Under the pieces are notes generated by a model. The model saw only the letters and a program-made list of their open reading frames with translations, ran no database searches and had not been told where the DNA came from. A program made the position numbers and the translations under genes. Shown here one piece after another: positions 1-5,947 of a stretch of DNA of 6,324 bases. Numbering within the stretch: position 1 is the stretch's first letter; each line of letters opens with the position of its first letter. The stretch comes from JBLHGN01 sp047616325 (lineage in GTDB: Bacteria; Pseudomonadota; Gammaproteobacteria; Pseudomonadales; Cellvibrionaceae): assembly GCA_047616325.1 (NCBI GenBank), contig JBLHGN010000217.1, positions 1 to 6,324 of the forward strand, in the 5' to 3' direction.

Positions 1-64
1 GGTAGTGTTGGATGTTTAGTCTTACCTGGTTGAGGGGAGTTTGGGGGAGTTGGTACAATTAAGA

Positions 65-114
65 TGGACACCCACAATAAGAGCTTGTTTATTGGTTGCT
101 AGTGTGGGTGTCCA
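65..114. repeat. perfect 12-bp inverted repeat, REP-like hairpin
   Basis: TGGACACCCACA at 65-76 is exactly complementary to TGTGGGTGTCCA at 103-114, with a 26-nt loop that itself contains CAATAA (75-80) facing TTATTG (89-94). A related GGGTGTCC word recurs at 225-232. The structure resembles REP/IS200-type palindromes. It lies about 220 bp downstream of the helicase gene and lacks a clear U-tract on either strand, so a terminator role is less likely. Confidence 0.6.
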
Positions 115-180
115 ATTAATTTCTTATTTCTAGGTTTGGCGCGCAAAATCAATGACTCTGACCCTATTGATCTCGATTAC

Positions 181-211
181 TATCGGTAATTTAGCAGGGC
201 TAATATCGATA
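181..211. repeat. imperfect inverted repeat
   Basis: TATCGGTAATTTAGC (181-195) faces GCTAATATCGATA (199-211) across a 3-nt loop. TAGC/GCTA and TATCG/CGATA pair, with mismatches and a size difference between. With the neighbouring palindromes this suggests a structured mobile-element remnant, but the imperfect pairing could be chance in AT-rich DNA. Confidence 0.3.
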
Positions 212-334
212 ATTATTCAAGAGCGGGTGTCCCTCTTTAAGTTTTGCTCGTTAACATTTTCTATGTCCATATCCGACCAATAGCGGAAGTTGAACCTTCT
301 TAAAAAGAAGCTGAGGTGAAGGCAAATATTGATA

Positions 335-2191
335 CTACAATGTGACAATTTCCTCCTCCGCAAACCATTCTTGTCTTAAAGCATTTTCCTTCACTTTAAT
401 AGGCTCACTGGTGTAAGCAATGATCGCCAGACTTTCTTCTGCTCTACTACAAGTCACATAAAATAAACGCCTAGTGCGGTCGATACTGGTTTCTTTACCT
501 TTTGCTTGATTCTCAATGTCTGATTTTGTCGGGGTTTTCACACCGAATAACTTTTCATAACTAAAAAAATTACCTCCGGCATCTTCATCATCAAGAACCA
601 CTATTACGCGCGGGAATTCGAGCCCTTTGATTCCCTGATGCGTTCCAAAACGGGATTTATCGGAGATGTAATACACATATTCTTTGAATTCACTAAAGTG
701 CGACGCTAATGCTTTATCCCAAGCATCAATAATGGGGTCAACATCATCTTCGACTAATTCGAAGTCTTTTTCCTGCCTGCCTGCAATAGTAGCTAGGCTG
801 TCGGGCACTTTAAATAAACCACTGCGATAAATTTCTTTGAGAATGATTTGTAACGTTGGGTCCGAATCGTTTTCCCATAAAGAGTAAAGCGCATCTGCTG
901 CTTCCTTCGCTTTTTTAATTTCGGTTTTAGGATTTTCACTATTTTCAAAGTTCTCCTTGATCATTAATGGAGAATGCTTGTTCAGTATTCGAGACACAGC
1001 AAATTGGTTATTAACTTCTAGGCTGTTAATTACCGGCAGTACCCTTTGAGAAAAGAAAGTAATGCTGGATAAAGTCCCATCTAATAAGCCAGTTTTGAGT
1101 TTATCGACGTACAGAGCGTTGAATAAATTTGAAAAGCCACCACGCTGAGCCGCCATATGGTGTTCTAATGTCAAAGTCTTATTTTCTTTTGGATCGGCCC
1201 AAAGCATGTCATTGGTATATTCAGCCATTTTTTGGCAAACAACATTTTCAAATGCCGTTTTATCAACGGGCTGGCTAACATCTTTAATAAATAGCCTTAC
1301 TAAACCTTCATTTTCTTTAACAGGTTCTTGTGAGTTTTGATCGACGTCCTGCCGAATTTTATTTATGAGTTTAACTACTCGGCGCGGACATCTGTAATTG
1401 TATATTTTTTTCGGGGTCAGCCAATCATCAGGTAATGGAGTCAGCCCTAGATCTTGCTTTCCATCCATGTAGATTCGCTGCATGATGTCGCCAAAAAGCC
1501 CAAGTGAAAATTGAGTTTTATGTACTCGCTGAACTGTAAAAAGTGCGTCGATTAATTCTTTTTTTGTGTCTTGGCTTTCATCCACCAGTAAGACTGGAAA
1601 TTTACGTGTCAAGATTGTTTGCAGTAGTGGACGACTTGAGAGTAATTCCGCTGTTAACGCTATGACTTCAGCATGATTAAGAGAGTCTCTGCTCGAGTTT
1701 TCTCCATTGGGGTTGTAGGTGAATTTTCGAATGATTTTTAGTGACTCCAGACGTTTGCGTTTAGACGCTATTTGTCTAGGCCTATCTTCAGCCGCCTTTG
1801 ACCCTGCCCGCCCTTTGCTTTGTGCCAACTCAAGCTCATTAATGTCATTTTGAAGTCGTACTTTAAGCAAAACTTTAATGTCATATGTATGTGGCTTAAT
1901 CAGCTCCCAAGCAAAGCTGTGAATAGTCGAAACACTGAATGCAGGATCGAACTCTAGCCGTCGTTTTATTTCATCACAGGCTGCATTGGTATAAGTGATA
2001 ATTGCCACTTGTTGTGCATTGGTTCGTAAGCGATGAGTATTATTTGCACGAAATCGTTTTAGTACCTGAACCAATGAGCGCGTCTTCCCTGACCCTGCAC
2101 CTGCAAATAAAAAAAAGCTTTTAGGCTTGTCGAGGTCGAGACAGCTATAGATTTCATCATCAACAGTTTTTGTGTCGATTACATCTGTCAT
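335..2191 (-). CDS. gajB: UvrD/Rep-type superfamily 1 DNA helicase, GajB-like (Gabija partner)
   Basis: A 618-aa SF1A helicase with all core motifs in order: Walker A FAGAGSGKT (29-37), motif Ia with TYTNAACDEI (66-75), motif Ib STIHSF (88-93), motif II LLVDESQD (201-208), motif III GDIMQ (234-238), motif IV YNYR (264-267), motif V THQGIKGLEF (517-526) and motif VI RRLFYVTCSRA (574-584). The roughly 235 residues between motifs IV and V hold LEHHMAAQRGGF (342-353). In known Gabija systems the GajB partner is a DNA-stimulated NTPase that works with GajA to destroy phage DNA. That role is inferred here from gene pairing. The chosen ATG at 2191 shares its A with the TGA stop of the upstream nuclease gene, and GGAGG at 2199-2203 sits 7 nt before it. 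An in-frame GTG one codon upstream (2194) is a worse fit. At 618 aa it is longer than the B. cereus GajB (about 494 aa). A generic UvrD-like helicase of another OLD-associated system is the alternative. Confidence 0.88.
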   Translation of the reverse strand: MTDVIDTKTVDDEIYSCLDLDKPKSFFLFAGAGSGKTRSLVQVLKRFRANNTHRLRTNAQQVAIITYTNAACDEIKRRLEFDPAFSVSTIHSFAWELIKPHTYDIKVLLKVRLQNDINELELAQSKGRAGSKAAEDRPRQIASKRKRLESLKIIRKFTYNPNGENSSRDSLNHAEVIALTAELLSSRPLLQTILTRKFPVLLVDESQDTKKELIDALFTVQRVHKTQFSLGLFGDIMQRIYMDGKQDLGLTPLPDDWLTPKKIYNYRCPRRVVKLINKIRQDVDQNSQEPVKENEGLVRLFIKDVSQPVDKTAFENVVCQKMAEYTNDMLWADPKENKTLTLEHHMAAQRGGFSNLFNALYVDKLKTGLLDGTLSSITFFSQRVLPVINSLEVNNQFAVSRILNKHSPLMIKENFENSENPKTEIKKAKEAADALYSLWENDSDPTLQIILKEIYRSGLFKVPDSLATIAGRQEKDFELVEDDVDPIIDAWDKALASHFSEFKEYVYYISDKSRFGTHQGIKGLEFPRVIVVLDDEDAGGNFFSYEKLFGVKTPTKSDIENQAKGKETSIDRTRRLFYVTCSRAEESLAIIAYTSEPIKVKENALRQEWFAEEEIVTL

Positions 2192-4473
2192 CACTCGTCC
2201 TCCGACATAACTAACGACGGAATTACCAAAGACACGTCATTAATTAACTTAGTATTAAGCCAATCAAGGCCTTCTTTAATATATACAGGAGGTTTAAGCA
2301 AACTTGGCTCGGTGGTGTAAAGCAACTCCAGAGCCATTTCAGCCTTTTTAGAATTTTTGTCGAGTGCAATAAACATGTCCTCGCAGGCCTCATCGAGCGT
2401 TGCGTTATTAACGGCTTTGGCCATTTTTTTTATGAGGCCATTGCTATCCGTTATTGCTTTAAACATCGTAAGATTTTCCAGCACTAACGCGTCTTCAAAC
2501 GTATAGGGAATTGCTTCTTCATCTATATCCGGGAGAAATTGAATCGTTGTAAGATGCGGATAAGCGACCCTAACCATTCCGTCCTCAGTTATTTTTTCTT
2601 CAGGTACTGCGACTAAGACCTCATCTAAAGTAATTTTTTCTGGCACCCAACTTTTTAATGTCTGGTTTCCAGTTCTCAGGCTTTGGCCTTTTTTCGGTCT
2701 TGCTTTACCAGTTGAGTCGCTCTTAATTGAATCAAGATCGGTGATGATAAGTGCGGGAATTCCCAATGCTTCAATTAGCGGCCGTAAACTGTGCGCGTGA
2801 CTACCGCCGATTTCCAAAAGAGATATATAACTTCTCTCTAACTCTGGGTAGTGATTTCTAATGAAGTGGGGAACCAGCATTCGCTCCACCGGTCCTTCAA
2901 CAAGAATTACAGCATCAGCAAAGAATAGGTCGCAGTGTGTCGTTTTTAGGTAGCGACTTGCAAACTTCGACGTATTAGTCTCGCCTCCAAACATTGTGCT
3001 CATGCTAACGACTGAAGCAAAGGGTATTTCTAGCTCGTTTGCCAGCATTTTTCTCTGAAAATAACGTAATCCCGTAAAGTCTGTTTCATGCGCAATGTGA
3101 CTGGAATGTGTGCTTACCACCATTTGACTAGAAAATTGCTGTTTATCCTCTAGATCGGGATGATTGCGCAATACGCTATATGCCTTCTTAATAAAAACCT
3201 GCTGCACTTGTGCATGTAAGTGTGCCTCCGGTTCTTCAATAAGCATTAAGTGCAAAGGCTCTATTGGCGTATTACCAATTTTCTCCCGCTTACCTACTTT
3301 TCCAACACGCATCCATTCATCACGAAAGCGAATCAGATTAAAAATCATAGAAATCAAGTTTTGGTAGCCCAAACCGTTATATTTTTCAGGTAAGCACAGG
3401 TCATTGACCGATGGATCTTCACTGCGTACAACTTTAAATTGAACAGCCGAAGGATGGTCCAACCCTTCAACAGGGTTAACTTTGCTTGACAGTAAAATTT
3501 GTGGGTCACTAAACCCTGGGTAATTTAGACCTTCAAGCTCGCCAATAGCGACACTAAAGCTGGTCTTCAATTTCTGATCGAACGCTGTTCTTGCGGCTTC
3601 CATTGCCTCAAGCGCATCCAAATCACTTGCTTCTGGTAGCACGTTTGGGTCTAGATGTTCATTAAAGTAATGTCTTAATTGCGAAGAGAGGCGGCGGTCG
3701 GTATTGGCAGTTCCCTCACCTGAATTCGGGTCAGAGAATCCTCTTTGAGCGTTAATGATGTCGATTTTGAATAGCCCATCAAAAGGGTCGCCTTCAAGTG
3801 GTTCCATGAATGCTGTAAACGGTTGTGGCAAATCAGATTGTGCATGTGCGGGATCTAACACATATGCATTAACAGAGAAAAAGTCTTGTAGCTTTCTATC
3901 CAAAAAATCACGCATCGACGTAGGCCATAAAGTCAATTTCGATAAAGATTCAATAGTATCTTCATTTTCTTTTGTACGCTTGCGCGCTGCTAACGTTCCT
4001 TGGGCTGCTGAAAACGCGGCTATATAAGATTTATAAATGGCTTCTGGAATTTCTTGCTCTTTCGGCTCTAGTATCAGCCTGACACCCAACAAGCCACCAT
4101 CCCAATCTAAAGTAGGCAGAATATGGCTAACGTAGTGGATTTGTAATTCGTCTACGTTAAGCCAAACATCAATAGCTGGTAAAAATGGACGCCAAGCATT
4201 TAGAGATAGGTCTGATGGCTTTGGTGGTTCTGCAGAAGCATTAGTAACCCAGTCACTTGCAATTTTATTAATTCCAGCCCAATTAGATAATGTTATATCT
4301 GTGGTGCTGATTTCTCTGCGCTTCGATTTTTTTAAAAACATAATTAGCGCATCCATAGCGGAGGTTTTCCCGCTATTGTTTGCTCCAACAAAAATTGTAC
4401 TTTTATCCGCAAGTTCAACTCGACATGTTTTTAATTTGCGGAAATTTTGAATATCAATATGAGAAATTTTCAA
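2191..4473 (-). CDS. gajA: OLD-family ATPase/TOPRIM endonuclease, GajA-like (class 2 OLD)
   Basis: A 760-aa protein with an N-terminal ABC-type ATPase and a C-terminal TOPRIM nuclease. ATPase motifs: Walker A GANNSGKTS (30-38), signature-like region NGLGYQN (366-372), Walker B LMLIEEPEAHLH (409-420) and a switch-histidine segment STHSSH (454-459). TOPRIM motifs: VILVEGPVE (522-530, catalytic Glu526), GGSHAH (556-561), and ITDLDS (577-582, with the Asp579/Asp581 pair); TFEDAL (658-663) matches a C-terminal motif of the family. In Gabija, GajA is a DNA-nicking endonuclease held inactive by nucleotides and released during phage infection; this is family knowledge. The start is TTG at 4473, supported by AAGGA (4482-4486) 8 nt upstream. 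No ATG precedes Walker A, so a later start would remove the nucleotide-binding loop. The stop overlaps the helicase start (TGATG), implying translational coupling. It is longer than B. cereus GajA (about 578 aa), mostly in the ATPase half. Confidence 0.9.
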   Translation of the reverse strand: MKISHIDIQNFRKLKTCRVELADKSTIFVGANNSGKTSAMDALIMFLKKSKRREISTTDITLSNWAGINKIASDWVTNASAEPPKPSDLSLNAWRPFLPAIDVWLNVDELQIHYVSHILPTLDWDGGLLGVRLILEPKEQEIPEAIYKSYIAAFSAAQGTLAARKRTKENEDTIESLSKLTLWPTSMRDFLDRKLQDFFSVNAYVLDPAHAQSDLPQPFTAFMEPLEGDPFDGLFKIDIINAQRGFSDPNSGEGTANTDRRLSSQLRHYFNEHLDPNVLPEASDLDALEAMEAARTAFDQKLKTSFSVAIGELEGLNYPGFSDPQILLSSKVNPVEGLDHPSAVQFKVVRSEDPSVNDLCLPEKYNGLGYQNLISMIFNLIRFRDEWMRVGKVGKREKIGNTPIEPLHLMLIEEPEAHLHAQVQQVFIKKAYSVLRNHPDLEDKQQFSSQMVVSTHSSHIAHETDFTGLRYFQRKMLANELEIPFASVVSMSTMFGGETNTSKFASRYLKTTHCDLFFADAVILVEGPVERMLVPHFIRNHYPELERSYISLLEIGGSHAHSLRPLIEALGIPALIITDLDSIKSDSTGKARPKKGQSLRTGNQTLKSWVPEKITLDEVLVAVPEEKITEDGMVRVAYPHLTTIQFLPDIDEEAIPYTFEDALVLENLTMFKAITDSNGLIKKMAKAVNNATLDEACEDMFIALDKNSKKAEMALELLYTTEPSLLKPPVYIKEGLDWLNTKLINDVSLVIPSLVMSEDE
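2199..2203 (-). promoter_or_regulatory. Shine-Dalgarno site deciding the helicase start
   Basis: GGAGG inside the last codons of the nuclease gene lies 7 nt before the ATG at 2191 and only 4 nt before the competing GTG at 2194. This favours the ATG and termination-reinitiation at the TGATG junction, which would keep the two subunits in balanced amounts. Confidence 0.6.
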
Positions 4474-4598
4474 TTGGGGAATCCTTTTTCCTGTTATTTT
4501 GTATATGGCTTATTTTTCCTAATATAAAAATTCACCATTTTTTTGAATTCATATCTAACTTTCCGCTTTGGTTCGTAAGTTGACTTAGTACGACCTTC
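4474..4598 (-). promoter_or_regulatory. AT-rich leader of the Gabija-like operon with a weak candidate promoter
   Basis: Between the last attC boundary and the TTG start lie about 125 nt without a gene, far more leader than the neighbouring cassettes have. The clearest sigma70-like pair is TTTATA (4523-4528) and TATACA (4500-4505), 17 bp apart, each matching 4 of 6 consensus bases. It would start transcription near 4493, just before the AAGGA ribosome-binding site at 4482-4486. The match is weak and such pairs occur by chance in AT-rich DNA. The argument for a promoter here is mainly the long leader plus the terminator-like hairpin just upstream. Confidence 0.25.
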
Positions 4599-4702
4599 GT
4601 ATAACGCCGCCATAAGCCGCGTTTTTGTAGTTGATTGTTTTGTGCTATTTAAGCACAAAATCAAGCGACGTAAAAAACGTCTGCTTGATGGCTTTGTTAG
4701 CT
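4599..4702 (-). other. attC recombination site (GNAT cassette)
   Basis: On the gene strand the site begins AGCTAAC (R'') and ends GTTATAC (R'), 104 bp in all. Its arms pair as TAAC-GCCAT-AAGC at the base, with unpaired central bases between TAAC and GCCAT, and the fold is capped by a 9-bp apical stem TTTTGTGCT/AGCACAAAA (4638-4646/4652-4660) around a 5-nt loop. The arm next to the GNAT gene has an extra C (4687) and an extra A (4680), i.e. extrahelical G and T on the bottom strand, as in known attC sites. The stop codon of the GNAT gene lies inside the R'' box. The cassette boundary is at 4605/4604. A local hairpin in one arm competes with this fold. Confidence 0.88.
4657..4688 (-). terminator. 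putative intrinsic terminator inside attC, after the GNAT gene
   Basis: Nine nt after the GNAT stop, TCAAGC-A-GACGT (4688-4677) pairs with ACGTCGCTTGA (4671-4661). This gives 11 base pairs with one bulged A, a TTTTT loop and TTTTG directly after the stem. The layout is that of a rho-independent terminator, although the U-tract is only four long. It would cut read-through from the cassette array into the Gabija-like operon. It uses bases that the recombinogenic attC fold also needs, including both extrahelical positions. Confidence 0.5.
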
Positions 4703-5224
4703 ATTTTTTACGAAAGCACTAAAGGAGTTCCATACAAACCAATATGTCGGTACTACACTACCATCCGGTGCATCCCATACACCATTTTTTGCATTATGCG
4801 CTCCAAAAAACTTATAGAACCTTTGTGCCTTCAAGTTATCTTGATTGACCAAAAGGCACATTCCTTTATTGGGGTCTTGTTGATAACACCAACGAGCAGC
4901 ATTAACCAATAATGACTTACCAACCCCCTTGGATTGGTAAGTACTGTCCACATGCAAGTTATCTAAATAAGAACCCCATTCTTTATTTTTTCCAGCATAA
5001 ACGCACACGAACCCGATTATTTTATTTTTTGTTTCAGCGACAACGACATACTGGTTGGATTCGGGTTTTTCAAGTCTACTAATCCAGATCTCATTCCGCT
5101 CTTTCGGAACCACATCCAATAAATACTGCTCGGTAAGCGCGGACTGGTAATTTTTCCTCCAGCTATCTGTATGTATGCTTGCAATAGCCAGTGCATCAAC
5201 TGAAGTAGCCTCTCTATAATTCAT
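4697..5224 (-). CDS. GNAT-family N-acetyltransferase
   Basis: A 175-aa single-domain GNAT protein, probably cytoplasmic, transferring acetyl from acetyl-CoA to an unknown amine. The N-terminal strand and helix NYREATSVDALAIASIH (2-18) open the fold. The core is YLDNLHVDSTYQSKGVGKSL (86-105), with the acetyl-CoA pyrophosphate-binding QSKGVG loop at 97-102. VNQDNLKAQRFYKFFGA (126-142) is the classic motif B ending. Length is normal for the family. The ATG at 5224 is 27 nt inside the cassette, with AGGGA (5237-5241) as a somewhat distant ribosome-binding site (12 nt). The TAA stop overlaps the attC R'' box. GNAT genes are frequent integron cargo, some giving aminoglycoside or streptothricin resistance, but nothing here points to an antibiotic substrate. 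No antitoxin-like gene is adjacent, so a GNAT toxin is less likely. Confidence 0.9.
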   Translation of the reverse strand: MNYREATSVDALAIASIHTDSWRKNYQSALTEQYLLDVVPKERNEIWISRLEKPESNQYVVVAETKNKIIGFVCVYAGKNKEWGSYLDNLHVDSTYQSKGVGKSLLVNAARWCYQQDPNKGMCLLVNQDNLKAQRFYKFFGAHNAKNGVWDAPDGSVVPTYWFVWNSFSAFVKNS

Positions 5225-5244
5225 AAATATCTACGATCCCTGTT

Positions 5245-5357
5245 AGCTAACGCTGAGGTAATAGGCATTTTTTACGTAGCGTTTTTTGCGGTAAAGTGGC
5301 GTAGCCACCGCAAAAAAAAGCGAAGTAAAAAATGTCCTATTGACCGATTTGTTATAT
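5245..5357 (-). other. attC recombination site (membrane-protein cassette)
   Basis: The gene-strand site starts ATATAAC (R'') and ends GTTAGCT (R'), 113 bp. The arms pair very well: TAAC, then AATAGG, CATTTTTTAC and a TTTTTTGCGG block match across the site. Relative to the opposite arm there is one extra C at 5342 and one extra A at 5335, the bottom-strand extrahelical G and T. GTGGC/GCCAC caps the fold near 5295-5307. The R'' box contains the TAA stop of the 159-aa gene. The left arm shares the pattern TTTTTTAC-N-TCGCTT with the attC at 4599-4702. Confidence 0.9.
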
Positions 5358-5831
5358 TTCGTTTTTCACCCGTTCCCACTCTCTTTTAAGAATGTGCTGC
5401 GCTTTACTAACTGCACCATCATGTGCATCCCAAAATATTCTATTATTTTCCGCTGAATTTCCGTGAAACAGTGCGTGTTCCATTTTTACAACTTGCTTTA
5501 ATAATTCCACATGATCATCTTCGTTAGGATTAATATAGAGGCGTAATTTAACAATAGATTCAGTTATATGCTGATATTCAATATCACTTCTATCTTCAGA
5601 ACCCGCAGCCCGATAGTAAGTACACTTACCAATGATATCTGCCATCAATATACGTAATTCATTTATCCATTTTTGACGAATAGGTGCAACAACCTGCTTA
5701 TTTGAGACCCGCAAACTGGCCTCAATTTGTTTCTTAGTAGCTCTATAAGAAATCAGAGGCCCAAAGAAAACGGCTAGCCCAGCTACAATAAGCGCCAGTA
5801 CCGGTAATATTTGCATAACCTGCTCTTTCAT
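5352..5831 (-). CDS. uncharacterised protein with one N-terminal membrane segment
   Basis: A 159-aa protein I cannot assign to a named family. Residues 8-29 (ILPVLALIVAGLAVFFGPLISY) form one clear transmembrane segment. RATKKQ follows immediately, so the rest is probably cytoplasmic by the positive-inside rule. The soluble part is mostly helical and charged. It carries APIRQKWINELR (49-60) and VKLRLYINPNEDDH (94-107), a combination I recall from uncharacterised inner-membrane proteins of many proteobacteria, without known function. The start chosen is ATG at 5831 (GAGG 5835-5838, close spacing). A TTG nine codons upstream (5858) lies inside the preceding attC and is rejected. A later ATG at 5816 (Met6) is possible. 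The gene fills its cassette completely and probably depends on an upstream promoter. Confidence 0.78.
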   Translation of the reverse strand: MKEQVMQILPVLALIVAGLAVFFGPLISYRATKKQIEASLRVSNKQVVAPIRQKWINELRILMADIIGKCTYYRAAGSEDRSDIEYQHITESIVKLRLYINPNEDDHVELLKQVVKMEHALFHGNSAENNRIFWDAHDGAVSKAQHILKREWERVKNEI

Positions 5832-5845
5832 ATGCCTCGCCAGAA

Positions 5846-5945
5846 ATATAACGCCCAAATAATTCGCCGGAGCGAGATGGCTGTTTTTTTGCCCCGCAAA
5901 AAAGAAGACAGCTTGCGTAGGGTCGAATTGATTTGATTGTTATAG
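5846..5945 (-). other. attC recombination site (DUF3465 cassette)
   Basis: The gene-strand site starts CTATAAC (R'') and ends GTTATAT (R'), 100 bp. CAAAT and AATTCG match between the arms, followed by a CTGT...TTTTTTGC-type apical region. The extra C at 5930 and extra A at 5923 on the gene strand give the bottom-strand extrahelical G and T. Their spacing from R'' is the same as in the other two sites. It begins 3 nt after the DUF3465 stop codon, and its R' end sets the cassette boundary at 5852/5851. Confidence 0.87.
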
Positions 5946-5947
5946 GC

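Larger units (their letters stand above)
1..334. other. gene-free, palindrome-rich region downstream of the helicase gene
   Basis: I find no coding sequence here on either strand. The stretch carries a series of inverted repeats: a perfect 12-bp pair at 65-76/103-114, a 6-bp pair at 148-153/166-171, an imperfect pair at 181-195/199-211, and a short one around 219-237. A G-rich stretch with GGGGAGTT twice lies at about 35-51. The words GGACACCC/GGGTGTCC (three copies, at about 66-73, 106-113 and 225-232) and a GTCAGAGTCATTGATTT-like block (minus strand, about 146-162) resemble sequences I associate with REP elements and IS200-type (RAYT) transposases. That is recollection, not a search result. 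No transposase fragment is visible. No attC signature was found, although the preceding genes follow an integron array. Confidence 0.5.

Noticed and set aside
250..295. Possible attC remnant (GTTGAAC at 289-295 fits GTTRRRY)
   Set aside because: No paired R box, complementary arm or extrahelical bases could be found within about 150 bp; a single 7-mer match is expected by chance.
296..310. CTTCTT/AAGAAG hairpin as terminator of the Gabija-like operon
   Set aside because: The 6-bp stem is AT-rich and no U-tract follows on the minus strand, so I would not call a terminator.
2192..2194. GTG start for the helicase one codon upstream
   Set aside because: GGAGG is only 4 nt away from GTG but 7 nt from the ATG at 2191, which also gives the common TGATG coupling.
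3164..4027. Plus-strand open frames at 3164-3367 and 3755-4027
   Set aside because: They lie wholly inside the GajA-like gene on the opposite strand, have unconvincing composition and no family resemblance.
4380..4912. Plus-strand open frames at 4380-4583 and 4631-4912
   Set aside because: They overlap the nuclease start and leader, and the attC plus GNAT gene, antisense to well-supported features. No protein motif is visible.
5017..5199. Minus-strand open frame at 5017-5199
   Set aside because: It is an alternate frame within the GNAT gene.
4697..5224. GNAT gene as a toxin of a TacT-type toxin-antitoxin pair
   Set aside because: No ribbon-helix-helix antitoxin gene precedes it; the cassette contains only this gene.
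5832..5858. N-terminal extension of the 159-aa protein from a TTG at 5858
   Set aside because: The start would lie inside the attC R' end, upstream of the recombination point, so the protein would change with each cassette rearrangement. The ATG at 5831 is preferred.
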